Source: AP-15 sp963774345 | GTDB taxonomy: Bacteria; Pseudomonadota; Alphaproteobacteria; ATCC43930; CGMCC-115725 | NCBI GenBank assembly: GCA_963774345.1 | Contig: CAVZFB010000027.1 | Span: 186,001 to 250,000, forward strand | DNA length: 64,000 nt | Reading direction: 5' to 3' | In this document: piece by piece, positions 45,516 to 54,447 of the stretch | Layout: each line of letters opens with the position of its first letter | Position numbering within the stretch: the first letter of the stretch is position 1 | Translations under genes and position numbers: made by a program | Notes under the pieces: generated by a model | Databases searched by the model: none | Seen by the model: only the letters and a program-made list of their open reading frames with translations | Told to the model about the DNA's origin: nothing

Positions 45516-47114
45516 ATGAGCAGTCCCGTGGATGTGCTGATTATTGGCGCCGGTGCGTCCGGCGCGGCCGTGGCCTGGAGCCTCGCCGACACAAGGATGC
45601 ACACCCTCTGCCTCGAACAAGGGGGCTGGATGAACCCCGCGACGTACCCCAGCACCGGCCGCGACTGGGAGGCGCGCGCCTTTGGCGACTATTCCCCCAG
45701 CCCCAACATTCGTGCGCGGCCCGAGGACTATCCGATCAACGACGACGCTTCGCCAATCAAGGTCGTGAACTTCAACGGAGTGGGTGGCGGCACGGTGATG
45801 TACACGGCGCACTTTCCGCGCCTGCATCCGTCGGATTTCCGCGTGCACAGCCTTGATGGCGTGGCCCACGACTGGCCGGTTGGTTACGAAACGCTGGCCC
45901 CATTTTTCGAAGAGAACGACCGGATGATGGGGGTCTCCGGCCTCGCCGGGGATCCCGGGGTTCCGCCGAGGGACCCACCGATGCCGCCACTGCCGCTTGG
46001 CCGCTCTGGCACCCGGCTGGCAAAAGCCATGAACCGGCTTGGCTGGCACTGGTGGCCCTCCGATACCACAGTCGCGACCGTAGATTACGAGGGGCGTGCG
46101 CGCTGCATCAATCTCGGCCATTGCACTCCCGCATGCGCGCAGGGGTCGAAGGCGAGCACCGACATCACCTACTGGCCGGCGGCGCGACGGGCCGGCGTTG
46201 AACTGCGCACTCACTGCCGGGTGCGCGAGATCACGACGAACGAGCACGGCATGGCCGCGGGCGTCGTGTATTACGACGCCGACGGAATCGAGCAATTTCA
46301 GGCGGCCGAGGTGGTGGTGCTCGCCTGCAACGGTGTGGGCACGCCACGGCTTCTGCTGAATTCGGCCTCCGGGCGGTTCCCGAACGGGCTCGCCAATTCC
46401 AGCGGATTAGTGGGCAAGAACCTGATGTTCCATCCCTATGCTCAGGTCTATGGGTATGTCGACGAGGCGACCGACAGCAACCGCGCACCGCCGACCTGCT
46501 TGTGGAGCAAGGAGTTCTACGAAACGGAACCGTCACGCGGCTTCGTGCGCGGCTACACGTTTCAATTCGGCCGCGGCGTCGGGCCGGTCGTCGAGGCCGT
46601 GGCCAGCGAAGCCAGGGGCCTCTTACCCTGGGGCGCCGGTCATCACGCCGCCTTCCGCCGCCTAAATGGTCATCGCCTGGGCCTGTCGGCGATCTGCGAG
46701 GATCTGCCGGAGGAGCGCAATCGCGTTACCCTCGACCCGGTGCTGAAGGATAGCCACGGCATCCCAGCGCCGCGGATCGACTACCGGATCGGCGAGAACA
46801 CGGCACGGATGATGGAGCATGGCATTGCCCGCGCGAAGGAGATCCTCGCCGCGGCGGAGGCGACCGACATCTGCGTCACCAGCCCCATTCTATACGGCGG
46901 CTGGCACCTTCTCGGCACCGCACGCATAGGCGCCGATCCGGCCCAATCGGTTGTGAACCCGTGGGGGCGAGCGCACGATGTAAAAAACCTGTTCATTGTC
47001 GACGGCAGCCTGTTCGTTACCTCCGGCGGCGTGAACCCGACATCCACGATTCAGGCTTTGGCGCTCTACATCGCCGATCAGATGAAGCAGCGCCTAGCCA
47101 ACCTGTTCGATTGA
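45516..47114 (+). CDS. GMC-family FAD oxidoreductase
   Basis: This 532-residue flavoprotein has the dinucleotide-binding motif VDVLIIGAGASGAAVAWSLA at residues 5-24, the GMC signature region VVNFNGVGGGTVMYTAHFPR and a C-terminal GGWHLLGTARIGADPAQSVV followed by LFIVDGSLFVTSGGVNPTST, where the catalytic His and Asn reside. It oxidises an alcohol or sugar, here probably with electrons passed on through the small subunit encoded directly downstream. The ATG at 45516 starts the FAD motif at once. The two genes are separated by eight bases and form a gluconate-2-dehydrogenase-like pair. Substrate unknown. Confidence 0.9.
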   Translation: MSSPVDVLIIGAGASGAAVAWSLADTRMHTLCLEQGGWMNPATYPSTGRDWEARAFGDYSPSPNIRARPEDYPINDDASPIKVVNFNGVGGGTVMYTAHFPRLHPSDFRVHSLDGVAHDWPVGYETLAPFFEENDRMMGVSGLAGDPGVPPRDPPMPPLPLGRSGTRLAKAMNRLGWHWWPSDTTVATVDYEGRARCINLGHCTPACAQGSKASTDITYWPAARRAGVELRTHCRVREITTNEHGMAAGVVYYDADGIEQFQAAEVVVLACNGVGTPRLLLNSASGRFPNGLANSSGLVGKNLMFHPYAQVYGYVDEATDSNRAPPTCLWSKEFYETEPSRGFVRGYTFQFGRGVGPVVEAVASEARGLLPWGAGHHAAFRRLNGHRLGLSAICEDLPEERNRVTLDPVLKDSHGIPAPRIDYRIGENTARMMEHGIARAKEILAAAEATDICVTSPILYGGWHLLGTARIGADPAQSVVNPWGRAHDVKNLFIVDGSLFVTSGGVNPTSTIQALALYIADQMKQRLANLFD

Positions 47115-47122
47115 GGCGAGCG

Positions 47123-47569
47123 ATGTCCGCCAATAGCCTCCTCACCCCTCGCCAAAGCGACGATTTGCGCGCTATCGCCGGGGTGATTATCCCGGCCAGT
47201 ATGGAATTTGATGTGCCCGGTGCGGACGATCCAGCGATCCAAGCCGACATCGTGGCGACCCTTGGCCGGGACGCGGGCCTTGTGCGCGAAGCGCTGGATG
47301 AGCTCGCGCGCCTTGCCGGGATGCCGCTGGCCAGTCTCGATCCGAGGCGGCGCGAGTCGATGTGTATGGAACTGCGCGCGAAGGGCGGGGCGGCAGTTGC
47401 GACGCTCACCCGTGTCGTCCTGCAATGTTATTATCGGGACGACCGCGTCGTCCGCTCTCTGGGATTAGAGCCGCGGCCACCCTATCCGAAGGGTCATGTA
47501 CTGGAGGATGGCGACTGGTCGCTACTCGACCCCGTCCGCGCGCGGCCTCCCTTCTGGCGCCGTGCGTAG
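47123..47569 (+). CDS. Gluconate 2-dehydrogenase subunit 3-like protein
   Basis: The 148-residue protein has LLTPRQSDDLRAIAGVIIPA, VREALDELARLAG and VVLQCYYRDDRVVRSLGLEP, a helical pattern typical of the small subunit that accompanies membrane or cytochrome-linked GMC dehydrogenases. No twin-arginine or Sec signal is visible, so export is not supported. The ATG at 47123 is eight bases after the large subunit stop and follows GAGGCGAGCG. Confidence 0.8.
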   Translation: MSANSLLTPRQSDDLRAIAGVIIPASMEFDVPGADDPAIQADIVATLGRDAGLVREALDELARLAGMPLASLDPRRRESMCMELRAKGGAAVATLTRVVLQCYYRDDRVVRSLGLEPRPPYPKGHVLEDGDWSLLDPVRARPPFWRRA

Positions 47570-47641
47570 CCTTCGGGAGCCCCGCTCTGAATTCGTTCGT
47601 CGGTGCTTGTACGCGACAGACGCCAGCGGGACATGGTGGGT

Positions 47642-48796
47642 ATGACTTTGGCGCCCGATATTGGAAATGGTCAGCGGGCGGCGATGGGGAGCTCCAACCG
47701 CCTCAAGCTGGGCCTGTTCGGCGCCAACTGCTCCTCCGGCCGCGCGGTCACGACGGTGCCGGAGCGCTGGTCCGGGAGTTGGCCCGATTGCGTCAAGCTG
47801 GCGCAGATGGCCGACCGGGCCGGCATCGAGTTCATGCTGCCGATCGGGCGCTGGAAGGGGTATGGCGGCGACACCGATTACCAAGGCGCGACCTGGGAGA
47901 CGGTAGCCTGGGCTTGCGGGCTGTTGGCCAAGACCGAGCGCCTCATCGTGTTTGGCACCGTGCATGCACCGCTGATCCCGCCACTGATCGCCGCAAAGGA
48001 ATTCGTCACGGCCGACCACATCGGCGAAGGGCGCTTCGGCCTCAATCTCGTGTGCGGCTGGAACGAGGGCGAGTTCGAAATGTTCGGCGCGACGTTGCGC
48101 GACCACGAGGCGCGTTACGAATACGCGCAGGAATGGCTCGACATCGTCAAGCTCGCTTGGTCGCCAGGCGACGATTTCGATTTCGATGGAAGTTTTTTCA
48201 AATTGAAGGGCGTGCGCGCCAAGCCCAAACCCCACGGCGGCACGCGTCCGCTGCTGATGAATGCCGGCGCGTCGGCGACCGGCCAAGCCTTCGCCATCCG
48301 AAACTGCGGTGCGCTTTTTTCAAACATATCGCGCGGCATCTCGTTCGAGCAGACCGTGGGCCACGTCAGCGGCGTGCATGCGCTGGCACGACAAGCTGGC
48401 CGGGAGATCGATGTCTTTACGGTTGGAGTTGTCACCTGCCGCCCGACGGCAAAGGAAGCACAGGATTATTACCGGTACGCTGTCGTTGACAATGCCGATT
48501 GGGCGGCGGTCGACAGCATCCTGGCAATGAAGAACATTACGCCGCAAACCCACTCGCCCGAAGAGTTCCAGCGCATCCGCGATCATCAGGCCAACGGCAT
48601 GGGCGGACTGCCTTTGGTCGGCGACCCGGATGCGGTGGCTCGGGACATCGCGCGGTTGGCCGAGTTGGGGCTCAGGGGAATCGCGGTCTCGTTCGTCAAC
48701 TATCTCGACGAGCTGCCGTATTTTTGCGCCGAGGTGTTGCCGCGCCTGGCGCGCGCCGGGTTACGCGATAGCCGGACGGCAGGGCGGGTCGATTAG
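47642..48796 (+). CDS. LLM-class flavin-dependent monooxygenase (RutA-like)
   Basis: This TIM-barrel luciferase-like enzyme of about 384 residues binds FMNH2 and inserts oxygen. Matching stretches are CVKLAQMADRAGIEFMLPIG, RLIVFGTVHAPLIPPLIAAK, HIGEGRFGLNLVCGWNEGEF and RPLLMNAGASATGQAFAIRN, an arrangement seen in RutA/SsuD-like enzymes. Pyrimidine cleavage by analogy is possible but the rest of the rut operon is absent. ATGs at 47633, 47642 and 47684 are all possible; 47642 is chosen without strong evidence. It is convergent with the ureidoglycolate-lyase-like gene, which also handles ring-nitrogen compounds. Confidence 0.82.
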   Translation: MTLAPDIGNGQRAAMGSSNRLKLGLFGANCSSGRAVTTVPERWSGSWPDCVKLAQMADRAGIEFMLPIGRWKGYGGDTDYQGATWETVAWACGLLAKTERLIVFGTVHAPLIPPLIAAKEFVTADHIGEGRFGLNLVCGWNEGEFEMFGATLRDHEARYEYAQEWLDIVKLAWSPGDDFDFDGSFFKLKGVRAKPKPHGGTRPLLMNAGASATGQAFAIRNCGALFSNISRGISFEQTVGHVSGVHALARQAGREIDVFTVGVVTCRPTAKEAQDYYRYAVVDNADWAAVDSILAMKNITPQTHSPEEFQRIRDHQANGMGGLPLVGDPDAVARDIARLAELGLRGIAVSFVNYLDELPYFCAEVLPRLARAGLRDSRTAGRVD

Positions 48797-48822
48797 CGCT
48801 GAAGCTGGGTCCCGCGCCGTCC

Positions 48823-49347
48823 TCAGAGCCGATATCGGCATTCGACCGGAAGCGGCACGGCGTGAAAATCGCGCCGGTTGGTGTCCAGGTTCTCAAGGTT
48901 GACGAACAGGCATTCGTCGTGGACGAAGTGCGGCCCGGCGTGCCAAGTCGCGACATGCAATTTGATCAGGCAATCGCCCGGCACCCGGAAGGCGGCGATT
49001 TCCTCGACGCGCGGCCGCGCTTCATCGCCAAGATCGCCCGGCGACGCCACGCCGATCAGCCATTCCTTGCCGCCGAGCGAGCCGAGGCATTGTGTGACCC
49101 GCCGATGCCGCGCGATCCGGGTAAAGCCGAGCCCGACATGCGGCAGATGCATGATCCACAGCCGCGGTTCGCCATTGCCCAAGACGAGCTTCGCCTCGCT
49201 GGCCGAAGTCTCGGGATCGTAGCGGGCCTCGGCGCCCTGGCCACCTGTCCGCAGCGGCGCGATGATTTGGCCGTAGGGTGCAAACGCCTCCACCGTCAGT
49301 TCCCTGATGTCCAGCGTGTGCCGTGGTAGAGTGCCCGCATCGTTCAT
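48823..49347 (-). CDS. Ureidoglycolate lyase-family protein (AllA-like)
   Basis: This 174-residue cupin-like protein has IRELTVEAFAPYGQIIAPLR at its start and RLWIMHLPHVGLGFTRIARH, then QCLGSLGGKEWLIGVASPGD. Its lyase signature toward the end is IKLHVATWHAGPHFVHDECL. AllA converts ureidoglycolate to glyoxylate and urea in purine degradation; here no allantoinase or other purine genes are adjacent. The ATG at 49347 follows GGAGGCGACG. It is divergent from the next amidohydrolase and convergent with the LLM gene. Confidence 0.8.
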   Translation of the reverse strand: MNDAGTLPRHTLDIRELTVEAFAPYGQIIAPLRTGGQGAEARYDPETSASEAKLVLGNGEPRLWIMHLPHVGLGFTRIARHRRVTQCLGSLGGKEWLIGVASPGDLGDEARPRVEEIAAFRVPGDCLIKLHVATWHAGPHFVHDECLFVNLENLDTNRRDFHAVPLPVECRYRL

Positions 49348-49439
49348 CGTCGCCTCCGATCGATTTCTGGGTAGATTTTGCCACAGGCCGCCGCCAACGA
49401 TCAGCCCCTTCGAGTTTACCCGCCTCCCGGAAGGATGCC

Positions 49440-50474
49440 ATGTCCCCAAACACCACTGGCGAAGCCCGCGCTTATCCCCGCCCGCTGCCCAATTCCGAAT
49501 GGCTCGGCAAGCGGACCGAGGAGATCCTCGAGCCCGATCTGGCGATTGTCGACCCGCACCATCATCTCTGGGATCACCCGGGCAGCCGCTATCTGCTCGA
49601 CGAGCTCTCGGCCGACATCAACTCGGGGCACAACATCGTCGCGACCGTGTTTATCCAGTGCGGCTCGGGCTATCGGACCAGCGGTCCCGAGGAAATGCGC
49701 CCGATCGGCGAAAGCGAGTTCGTCCGGGCAATCGCCGAGGAGGGCGATCGGCGCGGCGGCAAGACCAAGATTTGTGCCGGCATCGTCAGCTTCGCCGATT
49801 TGCGGCTGCCCAATGTCGATGCGGTGCTCGAAGGGCAGATCGCCGCGGCCGGCGGCCGGTTTCGCGGCATCCGCCAGATCGCCGCGCATGATCCGGCGAT
49901 CTTCGGCGCCTCATCTTATGTGCCGCCGCCGGGGCTGATGGATGACCCGAACTTCCGCCGCGGCATAAAGCGGCTGCCGGCACATAATCTGACGTTCGAG
50001 GCGTGGATCTATCACCCGCAGATCAGGACCCTGACCGAGGTGGCGCGCGAATGCCCGGAGGTGAAGATCGTGCTCAACCATTTTGGCGGTCCGCTCGGGG
50101 TCGGGCCCTATAAGCGCGACGAGGTGTTCCCGGGCTGGCGCGCCGATATCAAGGCCCTCTCCGCTTGCCTGAACGTTTATGTCAAACTCGGCGGGCTGGC
50201 GATGATCGTCAACGCCTTCGATTTTCACCTGGCGCCATTGCCACCGTCATCGGGTGAGATGGCCGATGCCTGGCGGCCCTACGTCGAGGCCTGCATCGAG
50301 AACTTTGGCGCCAACCGCTGCATGTTCGAGAGCAACTTTCCGGTCGACAAGGGCGCCTGCAGCTATCCGGTGCTGTTCAACGCGTTCAAGCGGCTGGCGA
50401 GCGGCGCCTCGGCATCGGAAAAGGCCGATCTATTCGCCGGCACCGCGTCGCGGTTTTATCGGCTGCAGAACTAA
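49440..50474 (+). CDS. Amidohydrolase-family hydrolase (PF04909)
   Basis: The 344-residue enzyme contains LAIVDPHHHLWDHPGSRYLL with the metal-binding H-x-H, NIVATVFIQCGSGYR, VKIVLNHFGGPLGVGPYKRD (a conserved His) and CMFESNFPVDKGACSYPVLF, which in this subfamily replaces the GTDWP motif. It is a probable lactonase or decarboxylase. The ATG at 49440 is preceded by GGAAGG, and an earlier out-of-frame ATG at 49435 should not confuse the start. The HMG-CoA-lyase-like gene begins 16 bases after its stop. Confidence 0.85.
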   Translation: MSPNTTGEARAYPRPLPNSEWLGKRTEEILEPDLAIVDPHHHLWDHPGSRYLLDELSADINSGHNIVATVFIQCGSGYRTSGPEEMRPIGESEFVRAIAEEGDRRGGKTKICAGIVSFADLRLPNVDAVLEGQIAAAGGRFRGIRQIAAHDPAIFGASSYVPPPGLMDDPNFRRGIKRLPAHNLTFEAWIYHPQIRTLTEVARECPEVKIVLNHFGGPLGVGPYKRDEVFPGWRADIKALSACLNVYVKLGGLAMIVNAFDFHLAPLPPSSGEMADAWRPYVEACIENFGANRCMFESNFPVDKGACSYPVLFNAFKRLASGASASEKADLFAGTASRFYRLQN

Positions 50475-50490
50475 CATAAGGAACCAAGCC

Positions 50491-51454
50491 ATGACCGATC
50501 TGCCGACAACATGTGGAGATCCACGAGGAAGGCCCGCGCGAAGGGTTCCAGATCGAACCCGGCCCGATCAGCACCGCCGACAAGATCAAGCTGATCGAGG
50601 CGCTCGCCGAGACCGGGTTGCACCATATCCAGGCCGCCTCGTTCGTCAGCCCGCGCATCGTGCCGGGCTGGGCGGATGCCGAAGACGTCGTCGCCGGGTT
50701 CACCCCGAAGGAAGGCGTCCACTACACCGCGCTGTGGTTCAACGCGAGCGGGCTCAACCGGGCGCTCGTCTTCCGCAACAAGCTGACGATCACCGGCGCG
50801 ATCTCGCTGACCGCGTCCGAGGGGTTCACCCAGAAGAACCTGCACCGCAGCCACGCCGAAAACGTCGAGGCGATGAAGAAGCAGACGGCGCTGCATCTCG
50901 AAAACGGCGTCGAGGTGCCGCGGATCGGCGTGATGGCGGCGTTCGGCTGCAACTACCAGGGCGACATCGCGCCGGCGCAGGTGATCTCGACCTTGGAGGA
51001 CGGGCTCGCGATCGCCGAGGAGGCCGGCGCCGACATCAAATATTTCTCGCTGGCCGACACGATGGGCTGGGCGACGCCGATGCGCATCGAGCGCGTGTTG
51101 GGCGAGGTGCGCAGCCGCTGGCCCGACATGCCGATCTCGCTGCACCTGCACGATACGCGCGGGCTCGCCGTCGCCAATGCGCATGCCGGGCTCAAGATGG
51201 GCGTCACCCAATTCGACTCGACGGTCGGCGGGCTCGGCGGCTGCCCGTTCGCCGGGCAACCAAAGGCGGCCGGCAACATCTGCACCGAGGAGTTGGTGCT
51301 GCTGTGCGAGGAGATGGGCATCGATACCGGCGTCGATCTCGATGCGCTGATCGAGGTCGGCCGCATGGCCGAGGAGATCGTCGGGCACCAGTTGCCGGGC
51401 GAATTGATCCACGCCGGCAGCCTCGACGCCTTCCGCCGCCGTGCCGCGGCCTGA
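50491..51454 (+). CDS. Hydroxymethylglutaryl-CoA lyase-like enzyme, N-terminal frameshift
   Basis: This TIM-barrel HMGL-family enzyme begins MTDLPT, then after an extra base near 50508 continues VEIHEEGPREGFQIEPGPIS (the catalytic Arg lies in PREGFQ). It has ASFVSPRIVPGWADAEDVVA, DTMGWATPMRIERVLGEV, ISLHLHDTRGLAVANAHAGL (metal-binding H-x-H) and GGLGGCPFAGQPKAAGNICT (catalytic Cys loop). Such enzymes cleave a 3-hydroxy-3-methyl acyl-CoA to a ketone body and acetyl-CoA. An alternative start at the internal ATG at 50513 would lose part of the N-terminus. It likely cleaves the CoA-activated product of the pathway here; the three CoA-transferases downstream suit that. Confidence 0.85.
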
Positions 51455-51515
51455 TATCTGCGGCACCGCTCGCTGACATAAAGTCGACGAGTTCAGCCCT
51501 CAAGGAGAAGACTGA

Positions 51516-52770
51516 ATGAAGCCCGAAACAGTGGGGATGTCGTCGGCGCGACTGGCGCGGCTGGATGAAGTGATGAAGCGCCGCTATGTCGACAGCGGCT
51601 ATTTGCCCGGCATGCTGACCTACCTCTATCGCAAGGGGCAGCTTGTCCATACCGGCATCTGCGGCCAGATGGACATCGAGCGCGGCAAGCCGATGCGGGA
51701 AGATGCGATATTCCGCATTTACTCGATGTCGAAGCCGATCACTGCAGTCGCCTTGATGATGCTGGTCGAGGAGGGACTGATCGGCCTCGACGACCCCGTC
51801 CACAGCCACATTCCCGCGTGGAAGAACCTCGGCGTTTACGCCAGCGGCATGCCGTCTTTGCTGTCGGACGCGCCGCCCAGCTTTCTAACAACGCCGCTTC
51901 TGCGGCCGATGAAAATCGTCGATCTCGCGACCCACACCTCCGGCCTAACCTACGGCTTCATGATGCGCACGGCGGTGGACGCCGCTTATCGCCAAGCCAA
52001 AGTGACCGACCGCCAGACCTCCGGCGGGCTGCAAGGGATGATCGATCAGCTCGCTCAAATCCCGCTCGATTTCTCGCCGGGAACAGCCTGGAATTATTCG
52101 GTGTCGATCGATGTGATGGGCTATCTCGTCGAGAAGCTGTCCGGCATGAGCTTCGGCGAGTTTTTGCGCGCGCGGCTGTTCGAGCCGCTCGGCATGAATG
52201 ACACCGCGTTCCACGTGCCGTCGGACAAAATCGACCGGTTCACCTGCTGCTATCAGCCCGAGGCCAAGGGTAGGGGACTGAAGCTGCAGGATGACGCCTG
52301 GGAGAGCACCTACGCCAAGCCGGCGATGCTGGAATCGGGAGGCGGCGGCCTGGTTTCGACGGCGCACGACTATCTGAGATTCTGTCGCATGATGCTGAAC
52401 GGCGGCACGCTCGACGGCGTTCAGATCCTCAGCCCCAAAACGGTCGCATTGTTTAGCCTCAACTACCTGCCGGAAGGCCGGGAGATAGCTGACATGTCGC
52501 TGCCCGGAATGTTCAGCGAGTTCCGGCTATGCGGGGGTTGGCTTTTCACTCGGCTGCGGGGTCAATGTCGACGTCGCGAAAACGCGCGTGCCCGGCTCGC
52601 TTGGCGAATATTTCTGGGGCGGCGCTGCGGCGACCGCCTTCTGGATCGATCCCAAGGAAGAGCTGACGGTCGTGTTCATGACCCAGGTTATCGGCAGCCC
52701 GACGCGCCTGACCTTGCGCCGAGACTTGCGCACTCTGGTTTATTCGGCGATGACGAAGTCGTTCGCCTAG
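51516..52770 (+). CDS. Serine hydrolase (class C beta-lactamase/esterase fold), frameshifted
   Basis: The family catalytic motif S-x-x-K is at Ser70-Lys73 (IYSMSKPITAVALMMLVEEG), and the tyrosine motif lies in GTAWNYSVSIDVMGYLVEKL. The third region lies after an indel near 52530 in another frame: GSLGEYFWGGAAATAFWIDP, then FMTQVIGSPTRLTLRRDL. With repair the length is about 417 residues, normal for EstB/beta-lactamase-like esterases. It hydrolyses an ester or lactone, and antibiotic resistance is not implied. The GGAGAAG before the ATG is a good ribosome-binding site. Its stop is one base from the convergent CoA-transferase stop. Confidence 0.85.
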
Positions 52771-52771
52771 T

Positions 52772-54148
52772 CTAGGGGTTGACGGCCGCGACCTGTGGTT
52801 CGGTGAACGGCTCGGTGCGGTGCACGACCCCGTCGGCGTATAATTTGTCGATAGCTCCTTCGGAGAGGTCCAGCATACGCGCGAGAATGTCGGTCGTATC
52901 ATCCCCGATCGACGGCGCGCCGCGCCAGATCCGGCCTGGGGTCAACGACATTTTCGGCACCACGCCGTAGACGCGGATCGGCACGCCCGACTGCCGGTCC
53001 AGCACCGGCACGGTCATCTCGCGCGCCGCGTAATGCGGGTCCTCATATTGGTCGCGCGTGTTAAACACCCGCGCGCAGCCGATCTTGGCAGCATTCAACT
53101 CGGTTTCGACCTCGAGCGCCGTGCGCGCCGCGCAGTACTCGCGCAGCCGCCGGTCGAGCTCGCGACCCTTCTCGGAATTCACCGCCGCCGCGTCTTTCGA
53201 GCAGGCGTCATAGCTGTATTCGACCGGGTCCAGTCCGAGGAACCTGGGCACGCGATCATAAATCGGCCCGCCCAGGGCGGCGATATAGACCCATCCGTCG
53301 CTGCATTTGAACGTGTCGTACGGCTGGAAGCCCGGCGGCGCGTTCCCGGTATGCCCGTAGACCGCACCTTCGCCGGTGAAGAGCGGCAGGGTATTGCCGT
53401 TGGTCTGCGCCACCGCCTCGTATTGCGCGAGGTCGATCACCTGGCCGCGCCCGCTCTTCTTCACCTCCCACAGTGCCATCATCGTCGCCGCCCATCCGGT
53501 CAGCGCGGTGACGTAGTCGCCGGTGTAGGTCTTAGCCCGCTGCGGCGGCCCGGCGGGATCGCCGGTGAGGTTCATCATGCCGCCATAGGCCTGGGCTATC
53601 GCGTCATAGCCCGGCCGCCCGAGGTATTCTTCTTGGCCGTATTGACCGTAAGTGCTGACCCGGACGATCACAAGGCTCGGGTTAACCGCCAGCGCCAACT
53701 CGTTGGTGATCCCGTTGCGTTCGAGCGTGCCGGGCATCGACGATTCCATCCAAACGTCCGAGATCTTCCACAACGCCATCAACAGCTCGATGCCACGGGC
53801 GTGCTTGAGATCGAGGCCCATCGACAGCTTGTTCTTGGTGACCTCGGCCTCGTCGCAGCCATGGGGACGCGGGCCGCGGGTCAATTGTGGCGCGGTAAAG
53901 CGGAAGACATCGCCGCCGGGACGTTCGACATGGATCACCTCGGCGCCGAATTCGGCTAGCTTCGTGCCGATAAAAGGCTGCGCGACCAATTGTCCGGTGC
54001 CGACCACGCGAATCCCTTCGAGCGGCCCGAACGCAGGGACCACGCAGGGCGTCGCCGGCCGCTTGAGGTTCTTGATCCAGTTGGGGATGGACGGTTTCAA
54101 ATCGTCGATCGCGTCCTCGTGTTTGATTAGCTTTGGATCATGCGTCAT
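52772..54148 (-). CDS. CaiB/BaiF family III CoA-transferase
   Basis: This 458-residue enzyme moves CoA from a donor acyl-CoA to a carboxylic acid. Family sequence is clear: FGPLEGIRVVGTGQLVAQPF, KLAEFGAEVIHVERPGGDVF, SMGLDLKHARGIELLMALWK and the middle stretch GQYGQEEYLGRPGYDAIAQA. The catalytic Asp is probably in KTYTGDYVTALTGW. The C-terminal half has KCSDGWVYIAALGGPIYDRV. It follows the serine hydrolase convergently. Substrate not assignable. An N-terminal extension of about 35 residues precedes the fold. Confidence 0.87.
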   Translation of the reverse strand: MTHDPKLIKHEDAIDDLKPSIPNWIKNLKRPATPCVVPAFGPLEGIRVVGTGQLVAQPFIGTKLAEFGAEVIHVERPGGDVFRFTAPQLTRGPRPHGCDEAEVTKNKLSMGLDLKHARGIELLMALWKISDVWMESSMPGTLERNGITNELALAVNPSLVIVRVSTYGQYGQEEYLGRPGYDAIAQAYGGMMNLTGDPAGPPQRAKTYTGDYVTALTGWAATMMALWEVKKSGRGQVIDLAQYEAVAQTNGNTLPLFTGEGAVYGHTGNAPPGFQPYDTFKCSDGWVYIAALGGPIYDRVPRFLGLDPVEYSYDACSKDAAAVNSEKGRELDRRLREYCAARTALEVETELNAAKIGCARVFNTRDQYEDPHYAAREMTVPVLDRQSGVPIRVYGVVPKMSLTPGRIWRGAPSIGDDTTDILARMLDLSEGAIDKLYADGVVHRTEPFTEPQVAAVNP

Positions 54149-54447
54149 GTTTCTTCGCTCTCCCTTTTTTATGCCTTTTACCGCGCGAGTTGCGCCCTGC
54201 CTGCGCCGTCGGCCGCCAGGATAACCTAAAGCCGGCGCTCGACCCTCTCCCCACTCATAGCCGGTCTCGCAAGGCCGCCTTTGACCCAGAGTAGTATAGA
54301 ACTCAGCCTGCCGCGAGCGCCGCAGAATAGGGCCGAGCTGTCGCTAGCCGGATGACCCTTCCCGGCTAACGTAGTCGATCCCCGGAGTTGCCGTGGGGGC
54401 TTTGGCGCCCGAGGCGGCGGTCAACTGCCTCGCGCCGGGAAATTCGC

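Noticed and set aside
51516..52770. Antibiotic-resistance beta-lactamase
   Set aside because: Its S-x-x-K serine-hydrolase fold and Y-S-V motif fit esterase-like family members in a catabolic cluster, with no signal peptide; resistance is not supported.
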